A program made the position numbers and the translations under genes. A DNA stretch of 64,000 nucleotides, taken from positions 124,001-188,000 of the forward strand of contig NZ_CP072309.1 of assembly GCF_017726655.1 (NCBI RefSeq). The letters run 5' to 3'. Below, one piece after another: positions 1-8,263 of the stretch (position 1 is the stretch's first letter; each line of letters starts with the position of its first letter). This DNA is from Agrobacterium tumefaciens (GTDB lineage: Bacteria; Pseudomonadota; Alphaproteobacteria; Rhizobiales; Rhizobiaceae). The notes beneath the pieces are model-generated. The model ran no database searches. It had not been told where the DNA came from and saw only the letters and a program-made list of their open reading frames with translations.

Positions 1-611
1 AGAATAGCCCTGTTGCGAGCAACATCGGCCCGCAGCGCCTCAGTGTTGTTCGTTTCCATGTAACCCGGGGCGATCGCGTTGACGTTTATGCCCTTGGCCG
101 CCCATTCATTCGCGAGGAGCTTGGTGAGGCCGGCAACGCCATGTTTCGCCGCTGTATAGGACGGCACGCGGATGCCGCCCTGGAAGGAGAGGAGCGAGGC
201 GATATTGACCACCTTGCCGGAGCGCCTTTTTGCCAGCAATTCCTTCGCAAAGGCCTGCGTGGTGAAGAACAGCGCCTTGAGATTGACGTCCATCACCTCG
301 TCCCAGTCGAGCTCGGAAAACTCGACGGAATCGGCGCGGCGGATGATGCCGGCATTGTTGACGAGAATATCGAAACCGGCGTCATTGAAACTGTCCTTCG
401 CCGCCAGCGGATCGGAAAAATCGAGAAGCAGCGAACTCGCCTTGCCACCATCTTTTGCGATAATATCAAGGGTTTCGTCCGGCGCACGGCGGGCGGCGCA
501 GACAACTTCTGCACCGGCGGCGGCGAGGCCTATCGCAATCGCCTGGCCAAGCCCCGTATTCGCGCCCGTGACCAGCGCTTTACGTCCCTCAAGCGAAAAG
601 GGATTTTTCAT
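1..611 (-). CDS. kduD: 2-dehydro-3-deoxy-D-gluconate 5-dehydrogenase KduD (3' end outside window)
   Basis: Short-chain dehydrogenase that reduces 2,5-diketo-3-deoxygluconate to 2-keto-3-deoxygluconate (KDG) with NAD(P)H in the cytoplasmic pectin/uronate pathway. The N-terminus MKNPFSLEGRKALVTG leads into a Rossmann glycine motif TGANTGLGQ, followed by an NNAG motif and the catalytic YTAAK (Y-x3-K). About 203 codons are visible, so roughly 50 C-terminal residues lie beyond base 1. The ATG overlaps the kduI stop by 4 bases (ATGA), so the two are translationally coupled. KduD rather than another SDR is inferred from the kduI neighbour and the N-terminal signature. Confidence 0.88.
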   Translation of the reverse strand, partial: MKNPFSLEGRKALVTGANTGLGQAIAIGLAAAGAEVVCAARRAPDETLDIIAKDGGKASSLLLDFSDPLAAKDSFNDAGFDILVNNAGIIRRADSVEFSELDWDEVMDVNLKALFFTTQAFAKELLAKRRSGKVVNIASLLSFQGGIRVPSYTAAKHGVAGLTKLLANEWAAKGINVNAIAPGYMETNNTEALRADVARNRAI

Positions 612-1432
612 TTCAGATCCCCCGGCTGGATGAAGTCCATATCTGTGTAGTCGACGTTGTCACCCGCCATTGCCCATATAAAGGTGTAGGAACCGATCCC
701 TGCACCGGAATGGATCGACCAGGGCGGCGAGATCGCGCCTTCTTCATTCGAGATGAACAGGTGCCGGGTTTCCTGCGGCTCGCCCATCAAATGCAATACG
801 CGCGACGTTTCATCCATGCCAAAATAAAGATAGGCCTCCATGCGGCGGTCATGGATATGTGAGGGTATGGTGTTCCAGACAGACCCCTCCTCCAGCGTCG
901 TATAGCCCAGAACAAGCTGGCAGCTTTCCATGACGAGCGGATGGATGAACTGGTTGATGGTGCGCTTGTTGGAGGTCTCGGTCGCACCGAGCTTGACCTC
1001 CTTACTTTCGGCAAGGCTGACGAGTTTTGCCGGGAGACTGCGATGGGCCGGGCATGACGTGATGTAGAACCGGCCCGCGCCATTAAAGGTCACCGCACCG
1101 CTGCCCGCACCGAGATAAAGCACGTCGCCGCGATTGAGCGAATAGGTCTCGCCACCGGCGCTGACCGTGCCAGCGTCACCAATATTGACAATGCCCATTT
1201 CCCGCCGGTCGAGGAAAGACGGCGTTTTTGTCTCCTCGACCTTGTCCAGCGTCAGCGGCGCGCCATCCGGCACCGCACCACCCATGACGAAGCGGTCGTA
1301 ATGGGTGTAGATGAGCCGGATCTCACCGGGCCGGAACATATCGCTCGCAAGGAAATGGCGGCGGAGCCCGTCGGTAGCCAGCGTTTTAGCATAGTCCGGA
1401 TTCACAGCCTGCCTGGTCTCGACGGTCAGCAT
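608..1432 (-). CDS. kduI: 4-deoxy-L-threo-5-hexosulose-uronate ketol-isomerase KduI
   Basis: Isomerises 5-keto-4-deoxyuronate (DKI) to 2,5-diketo-3-deoxygluconate, the step before KduD. The 274-aa length matches the family (E. coli 278 aa). The metal site is visible as PSHIHDRRMEAYLYF (two His and the Glu) with a further His in the later SIHSG stretch. GGGAGAGG lies just upstream of the ATG. It is first in a kduI-kduD operon and divergent from udh across a 135-bp AT-rich intergenic region. Its position next to kduD, udh and a KdgF-like cupin supports a uronate catabolic role. Confidence 0.95.
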   Translation of the reverse strand: MLTVETRQAVNPDYAKTLATDGLRRHFLASDMFRPGEIRLIYTHYDRFVMGGAVPDGAPLTLDKVEETKTPSFLDRREMGIVNIGDAGTVSAGGETYSLNRGDVLYLGAGSGAVTFNGAGRFYITSCPAHRSLPAKLVSLAESKEVKLGATETSNKRTINQFIHPLVMESCQLVLGYTTLEEGSVWNTIPSHIHDRRMEAYLYFGMDETSRVLHLMGEPQETRHLFISNEEGAISPPWSIHSGAGIGSYTFIWAMAGDNVDYTDMDFIQPGDLK

Positions 1433-1465
1433 CCAACCTCTCCCTCATCATTGTTGCGTCATGCA

Positions 1466-1476
1466 CATATTATATG
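1466..1476. promoter_or_regulatory. Palindrome CATATTATATG in the kduI/udh divergent promoter region
   Basis: CATAT-T-ATATG is an exact 11-bp palindrome in the AT-rich spacer between kduI (leftward) and udh (rightward). A second imperfect dyad, TTAT-N7-ATAA, lies at 1493-1507. Both are suitably placed to control two divergent promoters. The FadR-family regulator encoded at 2475 is the obvious candidate ligand-responsive protein, but that link is inference and no published consensus is matched here. Confidence 0.3.
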
Positions 1477-1567
1477 TTACGCGATTTGTGAATTATATGT
1501 ATGATAACGTCAAGGGCTCGTATTCTTTCAAGTGCAAAGGACGCGCAAGCCGAAACGGGGAGTGGGA

Positions 1568-2365
1568 ATGAAACGGCTTCTCATCACGGGTGGGGCGGGG
1601 CAACTGGGTCGCGTGATGCGCAAACGTCTCGCACCTATGGCCGAAACTCTGCGCATCGCCGACATCGCCCCGCTCGATCCGCCAGGACCGCGCGAAGAAT
1701 GCCTTCAATGCGATCTCGCGGATGCGAACGCTGTCAACGCGATGGTGGCCGGTTGCGACGGTATCGTTCATCTCGGCGGCATTTCTGTCGAGCGTCCGTT
1801 CGATCAGATTCTTCAGGGAAACATCATCGGGCTTTATAACCTTTACGAGGCCGCACGCGCCCATGGAGCGCCGCGCGTCGTCTTTGCCAGCTCGAACCAT
1901 ACGATTGGTTATTACCCGCAGACAGAACGGCTCGGCCCCGATGTTCCCTTCCGCCCAGACGGGCTTTATGGCGTCTCGAAATGTTTCGGCGAAAACCTCG
2001 CCCGCATGTATTTCGAGAAATTCGGCCAGGAGACGGCGCTGGTCCGTATCGGCTCCTGCACGCCGCAGCCGGAGAATATCCGCATGTTATCGACTTGGTT
2101 CTCCCAGGATGATTTCGTATCCCTGATCGAGGCCGTGTTTCGTGCCCCGGTGCTTGGTTGCCCGGTCATCTGGGGCGCCTCGGCGAACGACGCCGACTGG
2201 TGGGACAATTCACATCTCGGGTTCCTCGGCTGGAAACCGAAGGATAACGCCGAAAACTTCCGACACCATATTATGGAGACCACACCCAAGCCGGATCCGA
2301 CAGATTCGCTGGTCCGCTTCCAGGGCGGCGTTTTTGTCGACAATCCGATCCTCAAGGAGGGTTGA
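1568..2365 (+). CDS. udh: Uronate dehydrogenase (NAD-dependent)
   Basis: Oxidises D-galacturonate and D-glucuronate at C1 to the aldarolactones, the first step of the oxidative uronate pathway. The 265 aa starting MKRLLITGGAGQLGR equal the length of the characterised Agrobacterium enzyme. The Rossmann motif GGAGQLG is at residues 8-14, SSNHT supplies the active-site Ser region, and YGVSK carries the catalytic Tyr (about residue 136) and Lys. I use the ATG at 1568, preceded by GGGGAGTGGGA, rather than an in-frame ATG 12 codons upstream. It lies divergent from kduI and upstream of a small coupled ORF and the regulator. Confidence 0.95.
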   Translation: MKRLLITGGAGQLGRVMRKRLAPMAETLRIADIAPLDPPGPREECLQCDLADANAVNAMVAGCDGIVHLGGISVERPFDQILQGNIIGLYNLYEAARAHGAPRVVFASSNHTIGYYPQTERLGPDVPFRPDGLYGVSKCFGENLARMYFEKFGQETALVRIGSCTPQPENIRMLSTWFSQDDFVSLIEAVFRAPVLGCPVIWGASANDADWWDNSHLGFLGWKPKDNAENFRHHIMETTPKPDPTDSLVRFQGGVFVDNPILKEG

Positions 2366-2370
2366 CGACC

Positions 2371-2478
2371 ATGTGCGGCGGTCTGGCGACGGCGGCGGGA
2401 TTGCGTGCCGGGCCGGGAATGACGTATCCAGAAGCGGCAGACGTAAACGACATTTTCGAGAACGGCGAACAGAGATGA
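2371..2478 (+). CDS. Small ORF (35 aa) coupled to the downstream regulator
   Basis: A 35-codon reading frame starting MCGGLATAAGL begins 5 bases after the udh stop. A strong Shine-Dalgarno AAGGAGG lies at 2354-2360, inside the end of udh, ten bases before the ATG. Its TGA overlaps the ATG of the FadR-type gene (ATGA, 2475-2478). This geometry is typical of translational coupling and would explain how the regulator is translated. The peptide has no recognised domain. It could equally be the 5' remnant of a lost gene, or a purely cis-acting coupling ORF. Confidence 0.45.
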   Translation: MCGGLATAAGLRAGPGMTYPEAADVNDIFENGEQR

Positions 2479-3212
2479 CAAAAGCATCAACCTCCGAGCA
2501 GGCGGCTCCACAGGGCAGAACTCTTGTGGTGAAGGTTTCGGAGGAACTGCGAGGCCAGATCGCCAAAGGCCGGTACAAAACGGGCGACCGCCTGCCATCC
2601 GAAGCGCAGATGACGCAGGAGTTTGGTGTCAGCCGCACGGTGGTTCGCGAGGCTATCGCTTCGCTGCGATCCGATGGTCTCGTCGAACCCCGTCAGGGTG
2701 CCGGGGTCTTCGTGCTGGAGCCGGCGCCAGCTGAGCGACGACCTTTCCACAATGTCGATCTTGCCCGCGTTTCTTCCCTTATCGAAATGCTCGAACTGCG
2801 CACCGCCGTGGAAGGCGATGCGGCCGGGCTCGCTGCCCTTCGTCGGTCTCCCGCGCAGGAAGAAAAGATCATCGAAGCCTTTGATGCCTTTCGCGCAAGT
2901 GCGGCAAAGGGAATGCCGACCGCCGAGGCTGATTTTGCCTTCCACATCGCTGTCGCGGAAGCGACCAACAATCCCCGCTTCAGCGAATTTCTGCAGGTGC
3001 TTGGCCCCACCCTCATTCCGCGCAGGGCCGTTGCCGAAAACGGCACGGAAAACGTTCTCCCACCCTCCGAACTCGAGCGCCTGGTCGGTGAACACGAGGC
3101 GATCCTGATCGCCATCCAGGACGGCGATGAGGAGGCTGCACGAAGCGCCATGCGCCATCACCTGAAGAGCAGCCAGACGCGTTACCGCGCCATGTTGCGC
3201 GCACCACGCTGA
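2475..3212 (+). CDS. FadR-family (GntR) transcriptional regulator of uronate genes
   Basis: A 245-aa regulator. The N-terminal winged helix-turn-helix (about residues 15-85) contains SEAQMTQEFGVSRTVVREAI, the GntR signature. A C-terminal all-helical FCD ligand domain (about 100-235) has the characteristic acidic/histidine metal and effector pocket (DFAFHIAVAEATNNP, then a later GEHEAIL). In-frame codons continue far upstream but overlap udh. The ATG at 2475 is chosen because it overlaps the stop of the preceding small ORF. Control of udh and kduID by a uronate or its lactone is inferred from position. Confidence 0.88.
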   Translation: MTKASTSEQAAPQGRTLVVKVSEELRGQIAKGRYKTGDRLPSEAQMTQEFGVSRTVVREAIASLRSDGLVEPRQGAGVFVLEPAPAERRPFHNVDLARVSSLIEMLELRTAVEGDAAGLAALRRSPAQEEKIIEAFDAFRASAAKGMPTAEADFAFHIAVAEATNNPRFSEFLQVLGPTLIPRRAVAENGTENVLPPSELERLVGEHEAILIAIQDGDEEAARSAMRHHLKSSQTRYRAMLRAPR

Positions 3213-3241
3213 ACCACATTGCAAGCCTGAGGAGAAAACCC

Positions 3242-3559
3242 ATGCAGAAGCTTCCGACATTCGCCACCGTTTCGCCCGACGACGGCGTGGAGCGGACCGT
3301 GCTTTCCGAAGCGCCGGAGCTGATGGTCGTATCCTTCCGCTTCAAGACCGGTGCCGAAGGAAAGCTGCACAGCCATCCGCATGTGCAATCGACCTACGTC
3401 GCCAGCGGCAGCTTTCGCTTTTACCGCGATGGCGAGGCCTATGATCTAGAGAAGGGCGACAGCCTCGTCGTTCCCGGGCACATCGAACACGGATGCCTGT
3501 GTCTGGAAGAGGGCGAGCTGATCGACTGCTTCACGCCGCGCCGCGACGATTTTCTCTGA
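3242..3559 (+). CDS. kdgF: KdgF-type cupin, unsaturated uronate ring-opening protein
   Basis: A 105-aa single-domain cupin. Metal-ligand candidates are H43, H45, Q49 in HSHPHVQ and H83 in GHIEHG. A C-terminal D-x-F-x3-R pattern (D95, F97, R101) resembles the residues reported as catalytic in KdgF. KdgF speeds conversion of 4,5-unsaturated uronates from pectin or alginate into linear 5-keto-4-deoxyuronate, the KduI substrate. Placement 29 bases after the regulator and one operon away from kduI-kduD supports this over a generic cupin. Function by homology pattern and context only. Confidence 0.72.
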   Translation: MQKLPTFATVSPDDGVERTVLSEAPELMVVSFRFKTGAEGKLHSHPHVQSTYVASGSFRFYRDGEAYDLEKGDSLVVPGHIEHGCLCLEEGELIDCFTPRRDDFL

Positions 3560-3567
3560 ACCGGTAC

Positions 3568-4800
3568 TCAGCCTCTGGATAAATCCCTGAGAGTGCGTGG
3601 CAGGTTGTTCATGCATTCTGCGCCTGACGATGTGACGAGGAACTGATCCTCGATCATCAGCGCCCCCAGCCCCTCACCATAAAACGGCGCTTCGAGCGCG
3701 ACCACCATTCCCGGAAGAATGGTTTCCGCATTGTCATGGGAAAAGAACGGCCATTCCTCGATACCGACACCGCCGCCAACGGAATGGCCAAAATGGCCGC
3801 GATAATATTCACTGAAGCCGTCCCGGCGCATGGAGGCGAGCATCGCAGCGTGAACCGCACCAAAGCTGTTACCGGGGCGGAGCGCCTCCAGCCCGCAGGC
3901 GAAGGCCGCTTCCAGCGCCTTGAAGATATCCCCCGCCAAGGGTGAGACCGGGCCCCATGAGAAGGTTCTTGCGCTATCTGAGGAATAACCGTCGACCAGC
4001 GTGCCGACATCGGCCTTGATCAATGCCCCCGGCGTTACCACAGCCGCCATATGCGACAGGGCCGGTCCGACCGATATGTAATCCCAATGTCCGCTGAGCG
4101 AAAAACCTGATGCCGCGGCATGCGCCTGCGCGCCAGTCTTCCAGGCGGCTGAAAGCCGGCCGAGCGCCGCTCCTGGACTGACGGCTGCCGCCATCGCGAC
4201 CAGCCCTGCCTCGGCAGCGGCCGCAGCCTGCCTCAGAAGCGTGATTTCCCGTTCCGATTTCACTGCCTTCAGCCGTTTCAGCACCGTCGAACCGTCGATC
4301 CAGTCCACGCCAGGTAATGCCTGACGCAGCGCCAGGAAATCTGCCGCGGGCATGAATTCAAGGTCGGCACCAATGCGGGCCGATGATAAACCGCGCTCCC
4401 GCAATAAATCCGCGAGAAGGCTGAAACAGGCGGCGCGGTCAAATGTCTCCGGGCGCGGCCCGCCCGCCTTGGTGCGGCGATAGGCGTCATCCACTTGGCG
4501 CACGGTTTCGGCACCGGAAAGATCGACCATATCGATCCAGATACGATGCCAACGCAGGTCGACATCAGGCGCAGCGCGCCGAACGAGCGGCGCGGCATGA
4601 TCGCTGACGATGGCGGCAATCTCCGCTCCGGCGTCGGCCGGAACGAGCGCAATCGCCGAACCCGCCCTGCCCCACATGGTCGCAACACCGGCGTCAGCGC
4701 CCACCGCATATCGGAAAGCTTCTGGCTGGAACAGCACCAGCGCATCGATCTCCGCCTCCCGCATTAGCTGCTGCGCACGGCTTCGGTCGATATCTCTCAT
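3568..4800 (-). CDS. M24-family peptidase-like protein (Xaa-Pro aminopeptidase/creatinase fold)
   Basis: 410 aa with an N-terminal creatinase-like domain (about 1-160) and a C-terminal pita-bread M24 domain. Metal-ligand positions look intact: Asp pair in KADVGTLVDGYSSDSART, His in HFGHSVGGG, Glu in VALEAPF, Glu in MIEDQF. The family cleaves Xaa-Pro or Xaa-His bonds or hydrolyses creatine-like amides. It is the last minus-strand gene after the importer/fused-oxidoreductase operon, separated by a 316-bp gap containing a mosaic repeat, so it may be only partly co-transcribed. Its stop is 8 bases from the convergent kdgF stop. Substrate unknown. Confidence 0.85.
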   Translation of the reverse strand: MRDIDRSRAQQLMREAEIDALVLFQPEAFRYAVGADAGVATMWGRAGSAIALVPADAGAEIAAIVSDHAAPLVRRAAPDVDLRWHRIWIDMVDLSGAETVRQVDDAYRRTKAGGPRPETFDRAACFSLLADLLRERGLSSARIGADLEFMPAADFLALRQALPGVDWIDGSTVLKRLKAVKSEREITLLRQAAAAAEAGLVAMAAAVSPGAALGRLSAAWKTGAQAHAAASGFSLSGHWDYISVGPALSHMAAVVTPGALIKADVGTLVDGYSSDSARTFSWGPVSPLAGDIFKALEAAFACGLEALRPGNSFGAVHAAMLASMRRDGFSEYYRGHFGHSVGGGVGIEEWPFFSHDNAETILPGMVVALEAPFYGEGLGALMIEDQFLVTSSGAECMNNLPRTLRDLSRG

Positions 4801-4930
4801 GGGAACCCCGGTGATTGTCTGGCGGCAGTTTTGTGAACCTCCGCTTTAGCAGTCACCGGGAGAGGAAAGAAGGTGGAAGATGACATCTCCATCCTGAGAA
4901 TCGTCTGTGGGAGCGAGCGCTTCCCACTTG

Positions 4931-5053
4931 CTTCTTCTCCCCGCCGGGGAGAAGTCCGCGGCAGCGTGATGAGGGGGCGAGGGTAGAGATCTTCGGAGAG
5001 CTAGCCCCCTCATCCGACCCTTCAGGCCACCTTCTCCCCCTCGGGGAGAAGAA
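4931..5053. repeat. Rhizobial intergenic mosaic repeat, copy 1 (RIME-like)
   Basis: About 123 bp bounded by two hairpins, CTTCTCCCCGCCGGGGAGAAG at the left (4934-4954) and CTTCTCCCCCTCGGGGAGAAG at the right. Between them are TCCGCGGCAGCG, an inverted GAGGGGGC/GCCCCCTC pair and CCGACCCTTCAGGCCACC. Two more copies occur in this window at 10061-10180 (reverse orientation) and 27357-27475 (same orientation). The architecture matches the Rhizobium-specific intergenic mosaic elements known from rhizobia. The rest of the 4801-5116 gap shows no gene. Confidence 0.85.
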
Positions 5054-5116
5054 ATATCCGCAACGCCTTGCCCCTATCCAAAGGGGCGGCGGATAAATCT
5101 GCCGCCCCATCGTCTT

Positions 5117-7120
5117 TTAAGCCTCCAGCCACTTCACCTGCTCATCCGTCAACGGAATATCCAGCGCCGAAAGACTGTCTTCCAGTTCCGCAATCGTGCG
5201 CGGCCCGATCAGCGGAATGACCGGGAAAGGCTGGGCGACGACATAAGCGAGCGCGATGTGGATCGGGTGACGCCCGAGTTTCTGCGCCAGTTCGATCGCC
5301 CGGTCGCGGCGGACGAAATTGCGGTCGGAATACCAGACGCGGACGATTTCCTCGTCATCGTGTTTGTCCCGCCCTGCCCTGTCGGTGAAGAAACCGCGCC
5401 CCTGGCTGGACCAGGCAAAATTCGGTATCTGGCGGGATTTCAGCCATGACCTCCACTCATCGTCAGATGCCGCCACGCAGCCCGCCCAGATGGGATCGAG
5501 CATTTCGGCGAGCGAGAAATTGTTGGAGAGCGCGCCGGGAGCCTGCTTACCGTTCTTCTGGGCATAGGCGGCCGCCTCATCCAGCCGCTCACGCGTCCAG
5601 TTCGAGCCACCGAAAATGCCGCGAATGCGACCGCGCCGGACTTCGGCATCCATGGCGTCGACAAATTCGGCGACCGGAATATCGAGATTATCGCGGTGCA
5701 TGAAATAGGCATCGACATAATCCGTTTTGAGCCGTTCCAGCGACTGATCGAGCTGCTTGGCGATCATGTCGGGATAGCAGAGGGGCGAATGCGCGCCCTT
5801 GCCGATCAGCACGATCTCTTCGCGCGGCACGTTGCGGCTGGTGTACCAGTCGCCGAAAATCGCCTCGGTCTTGCCGCCACCATAAACATAGGCCGTATCG
5901 AAGAGATTGCCGCCTGCCTCGTAAAATGCATCGAGCGTCAGGGATGCGGAAGCGAAATTGGGGAAGAATTCGAAACCCAGCGCGACCACGGAAGCGGGCT
6001 TGGCAAGGCCTGGTATCTGGCGCTTGGGAACCGCATTTCCAGCCGTGACCTTGGCGCCGGCAATGTTGGCAACGCGCGACGTCGCCTTTTCGACGCTGTA
6101 TTCCAGCCCGACGGAAACCCGCCACTGGTCCATGACACGCAGATTGCCGAGGCTGTCGGCCCAGGTCATGCCGGGTGCCGCGAATTCTTGTCTGCCCTGC
6201 CGAATTGCCTCACCGGCCGCATCGACTTCGAAGGAATAAAGCCAGCGATCCTCGGGCAACTCGATGGTTTCGACCTTGTCACCCTTGACGATATCGATCC
6301 GTCCGGTGCCACCCTTGTGGCCGGCGGCAAACCAGAAATCCTTGACCTCGATGCGCCCTTCCGAGCCGATGATGCGCAATACATTGTCCTGCGCCGCCAT
6401 GATCGAGCAAGAGACTTCGGCGACGATGCCGTTTGCAAATTTCAGCACGGCGGAGGCCCATTCATCGACGCCCGACTGGCCGAGATGCGCCGCCCCCGCC
6501 ACCTTTTCCGGTTCTGCAAAGGGTTTTCCGTCTACCGTACCTGCAATCATCCGCACCATCGAAACCGGATAACCGCCGACATCGAGAATGCCGCCGCCCG
6601 CGGTTTCATTGGCAAAAAGTCGGTGATCAGCCCTGAATGAGCCCATGTTGAAACCGAAGCTGGAGCGGATGATACGGATATCGCCGACGGCACGGGCTTT
6701 CACCAGTTCCAGCAATTTCGCCGTCTGCGGATGCAGGCGGTACATATAGGCCTCGCCGGCGAAGACGCCGGCCTTTTTCGCCTCGTGGAAAATGGCGTCG
6801 GCATCATAGGCCGAGAGTGCGATGGGTTTTTCCACCAGCACGTTTTTGCCGGCCCGGATCGCCTTGATCGCCCATTCGGCATGGCCGGTATGGGGCGTGG
6901 CGATATAGACTGCATCGATATCGGGATCGGCAAGCAACGCATCGTAACCCTTGACAATCCGCGCGCCGGCAAAGGCTTGGGCAAGGCCGGGCTTGTCCGG
7001 ATTGCGGGTGGCGATGGCCTCTAACCTGCCGGTGCGGGAATGGGCAATACCGTCAGCAAAGGTTCTGGCGATGGTGCCCGGGCCGATGATGCCCCAGCGG
7101 ATCGGTTGTTCGGTCGTCAT
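5117..7120 (-). CDS. Fused Gfo/Idh/MocA oxidoreductase and aldo/keto reductase
   Basis: 667 aa. Residues about 1-340 are a Gfo/Idh/MocA NAD(P)-dependent sugar dehydrogenase (RWGIIGPGTIARTF nucleotide motif, VEKPIALS motif). Residues about 360-665 are an aldo/keto reductase with a full catalytic tetrad: D and Y in LFDTAYVYGGGK, K in LIGKGAHSP, H in YFMHRDN. Both halves therefore look active. Start: the ATG at 7120 has GAGG five bases upstream; the in-frame ATG at 7138 lacks a ribosome site. It lies 46 bases after the importer ATPase and probably processes the imported sugar. Redox coupling of the two halves is inference. Confidence 0.88.
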   Translation of the reverse strand: MTTEQPIRWGIIGPGTIARTFADGIAHSRTGRLEAIATRNPDKPGLAQAFAGARIVKGYDALLADPDIDAVYIATPHTGHAEWAIKAIRAGKNVLVEKPIALSAYDADAIFHEAKKAGVFAGEAYMYRLHPQTAKLLELVKARAVGDIRIIRSSFGFNMGSFRADHRLFANETAGGGILDVGGYPVSMVRMIAGTVDGKPFAEPEKVAGAAHLGQSGVDEWASAVLKFANGIVAEVSCSIMAAQDNVLRIIGSEGRIEVKDFWFAAGHKGGTGRIDIVKGDKVETIELPEDRWLYSFEVDAAGEAIRQGRQEFAAPGMTWADSLGNLRVMDQWRVSVGLEYSVEKATSRVANIAGAKVTAGNAVPKRQIPGLAKPASVVALGFEFFPNFASASLTLDAFYEAGGNLFDTAYVYGGGKTEAIFGDWYTSRNVPREEIVLIGKGAHSPLCYPDMIAKQLDQSLERLKTDYVDAYFMHRDNLDIPVAEFVDAMDAEVRRGRIRGIFGGSNWTRERLDEAAAYAQKNGKQAPGALSNNFSLAEMLDPIWAGCVAASDDEWRSWLKSRQIPNFAWSSQGRGFFTDRAGRDKHDDEEIVRVWYSDRNFVRRDRAIELAQKLGRHPIHIALAYVVAQPFPVIPLIGPRTIAELEDSLSALDIPLTDEQVKWLEA

Positions 7121-7166
7121 AAAATCCTCGTCTTTCATATCCAGTCTTGGGTGCTTGGGAAAGGGT

Positions 7167-8252
7167 TCAGCGCAGGCGGTCGCCCTTGCTGTCGAAAAGG
7201 AAAGCCCGGCGGGCGGAAAGGCCGACCGTCAGCCGGTCGCGATTGCCGACATCGCGCGATTCCGGCCGTTCGATGATCAGTTGCTCGCCGCCTTCGGTTC
7301 GGGCATAGACATAGCTGGTATTGCCGAGATGTTCGGCGACATCGACATGCACGGTGAGATCGGCATCGCCCCCGGCCGCATCGGCAAAATGCTCTGGCCG
7401 GATGCCAAGCGAGACCTTGGCCCCCTCGTTGACACCTTCCTTTATCGGCAAAGTCAGCCGCACCGCAGGATCGCTGTCGAGAGCGAGCGTGACGCTGTCG
7501 GCCCCGCTGCCGACGACGGTAGCGTCGAGAAAATTCATCTTCGGCGAACCGACGAAACCGGCAACGAAGCGGTTGGCGGGATCATCGTAGAGATCGAGCG
7601 GCGCGCCGACCTGTTCGATATTGCCCGCCCGCAGCACAACGATCTTGTCGGCCAGCGTCATCGCCTCGGTCTGGTCATGCGTCACATAGATCATCGTCGT
7701 GCCGAGTTGCTTGTGCAGCCGAGATATTTCCACGCGCATCTGCACCCGCAATTCCGCATCGAGATTGGACAGCGGCTCGTCGAACAGGAAAACCTGCGGT
7801 TCACGCACGATGGCGCGGCCGATGGCAACGCGCTGACGCTGCCCGCCGGAAAGCTGTTTTGGCCGGCGATCCATCAGCTCGTTGATCTGCAGGATTTCGG
7901 CGGCGCGGCTGACACGCTTTTGCGTGTCGGCCTTGGGATTACCGTTCATCCTGAGCCCGAATGAGAGGTTTTCGGCGACAGTCATATGCGGATAAAGTGC
8001 ATAGGACTGAAACACCATGGCGATGCCGCGATCCGCTGGATCGGCGTCGCTCACCGTCTTGCCGCCAATCACGATATCGCCGCCGGAGATATCTTCCAGC
8101 CCGGCTATCATGCGCAGAAGCGTGGATTTGCCGCAGCCGGACGGGCCGACAAACACGACGAATTCGCCGTCTTTCACTTCCAGATTGGCGCCGTGGATCA
8201 CTTCCAGCGCACCATAGCGCTTGACCACGTTTTTGAGCGAAAGTTCCGCCAT
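7167..8252 (-). CDS. Sugar ABC transporter ATP-binding protein (UgpC/MsmK type)
   Basis: 361 aa starting [14 protein letters not shown]. Walker [11 protein letters not shown]-loop FQSYALYPH, signature LSGGQRQR, Walker B VFLFDEP and the H-loop VTHDQTE are all present. A C-terminal TOBE/MalK-like regulatory domain (about 240-361, with LGIRPEHF) follows. Energises the CUT1-type importer encoded by the two upstream permeases. Start at 8252 is 11 bases after the permease stop; longer in-frame codons upstream overlap the permease and are discarded. Confidence 0.93.
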   Translation of the reverse strand: MAELSLKNVVKRYGALEVIHGANLEVKDGEFVVFVGPSGCGKSTLLRMIAGLEDISGGDIVIGGKTVSDADPADRGIAMVFQSYALYPHMTVAENLSFGLRMNGNPKADTQKRVSRAAEILQINELMDRRPKQLSGGQRQRVAIGRAIVREPQVFLFDEPLSNLDAELRVQMRVEISRLHKQLGTTMIYVTHDQTEAMTLADKIVVLRAGNIEQVGAPLDLYDDPANRFVAGFVGSPKMNFLDATVVGSGADSVTLALDSDPAVRLTLPIKEGVNEGAKVSLGIRPEHFADAAGGDADLTVHVDVAEHLGNTSYVYARTEGGEQLIIERPESRDVGNRDRLTVGLSARRAFLFDSKGDRLR

Positions 8253-8263
8253 GGGGCCTCCCC

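Noticed and set aside
2142..2474. N-terminal extension of the FadR-type regulator
   Set aside because: The in-frame extension overlaps udh in another frame, and its translation is Arg/Ser-rich noise. The ATGA coupling at 2475 gives the natural start.
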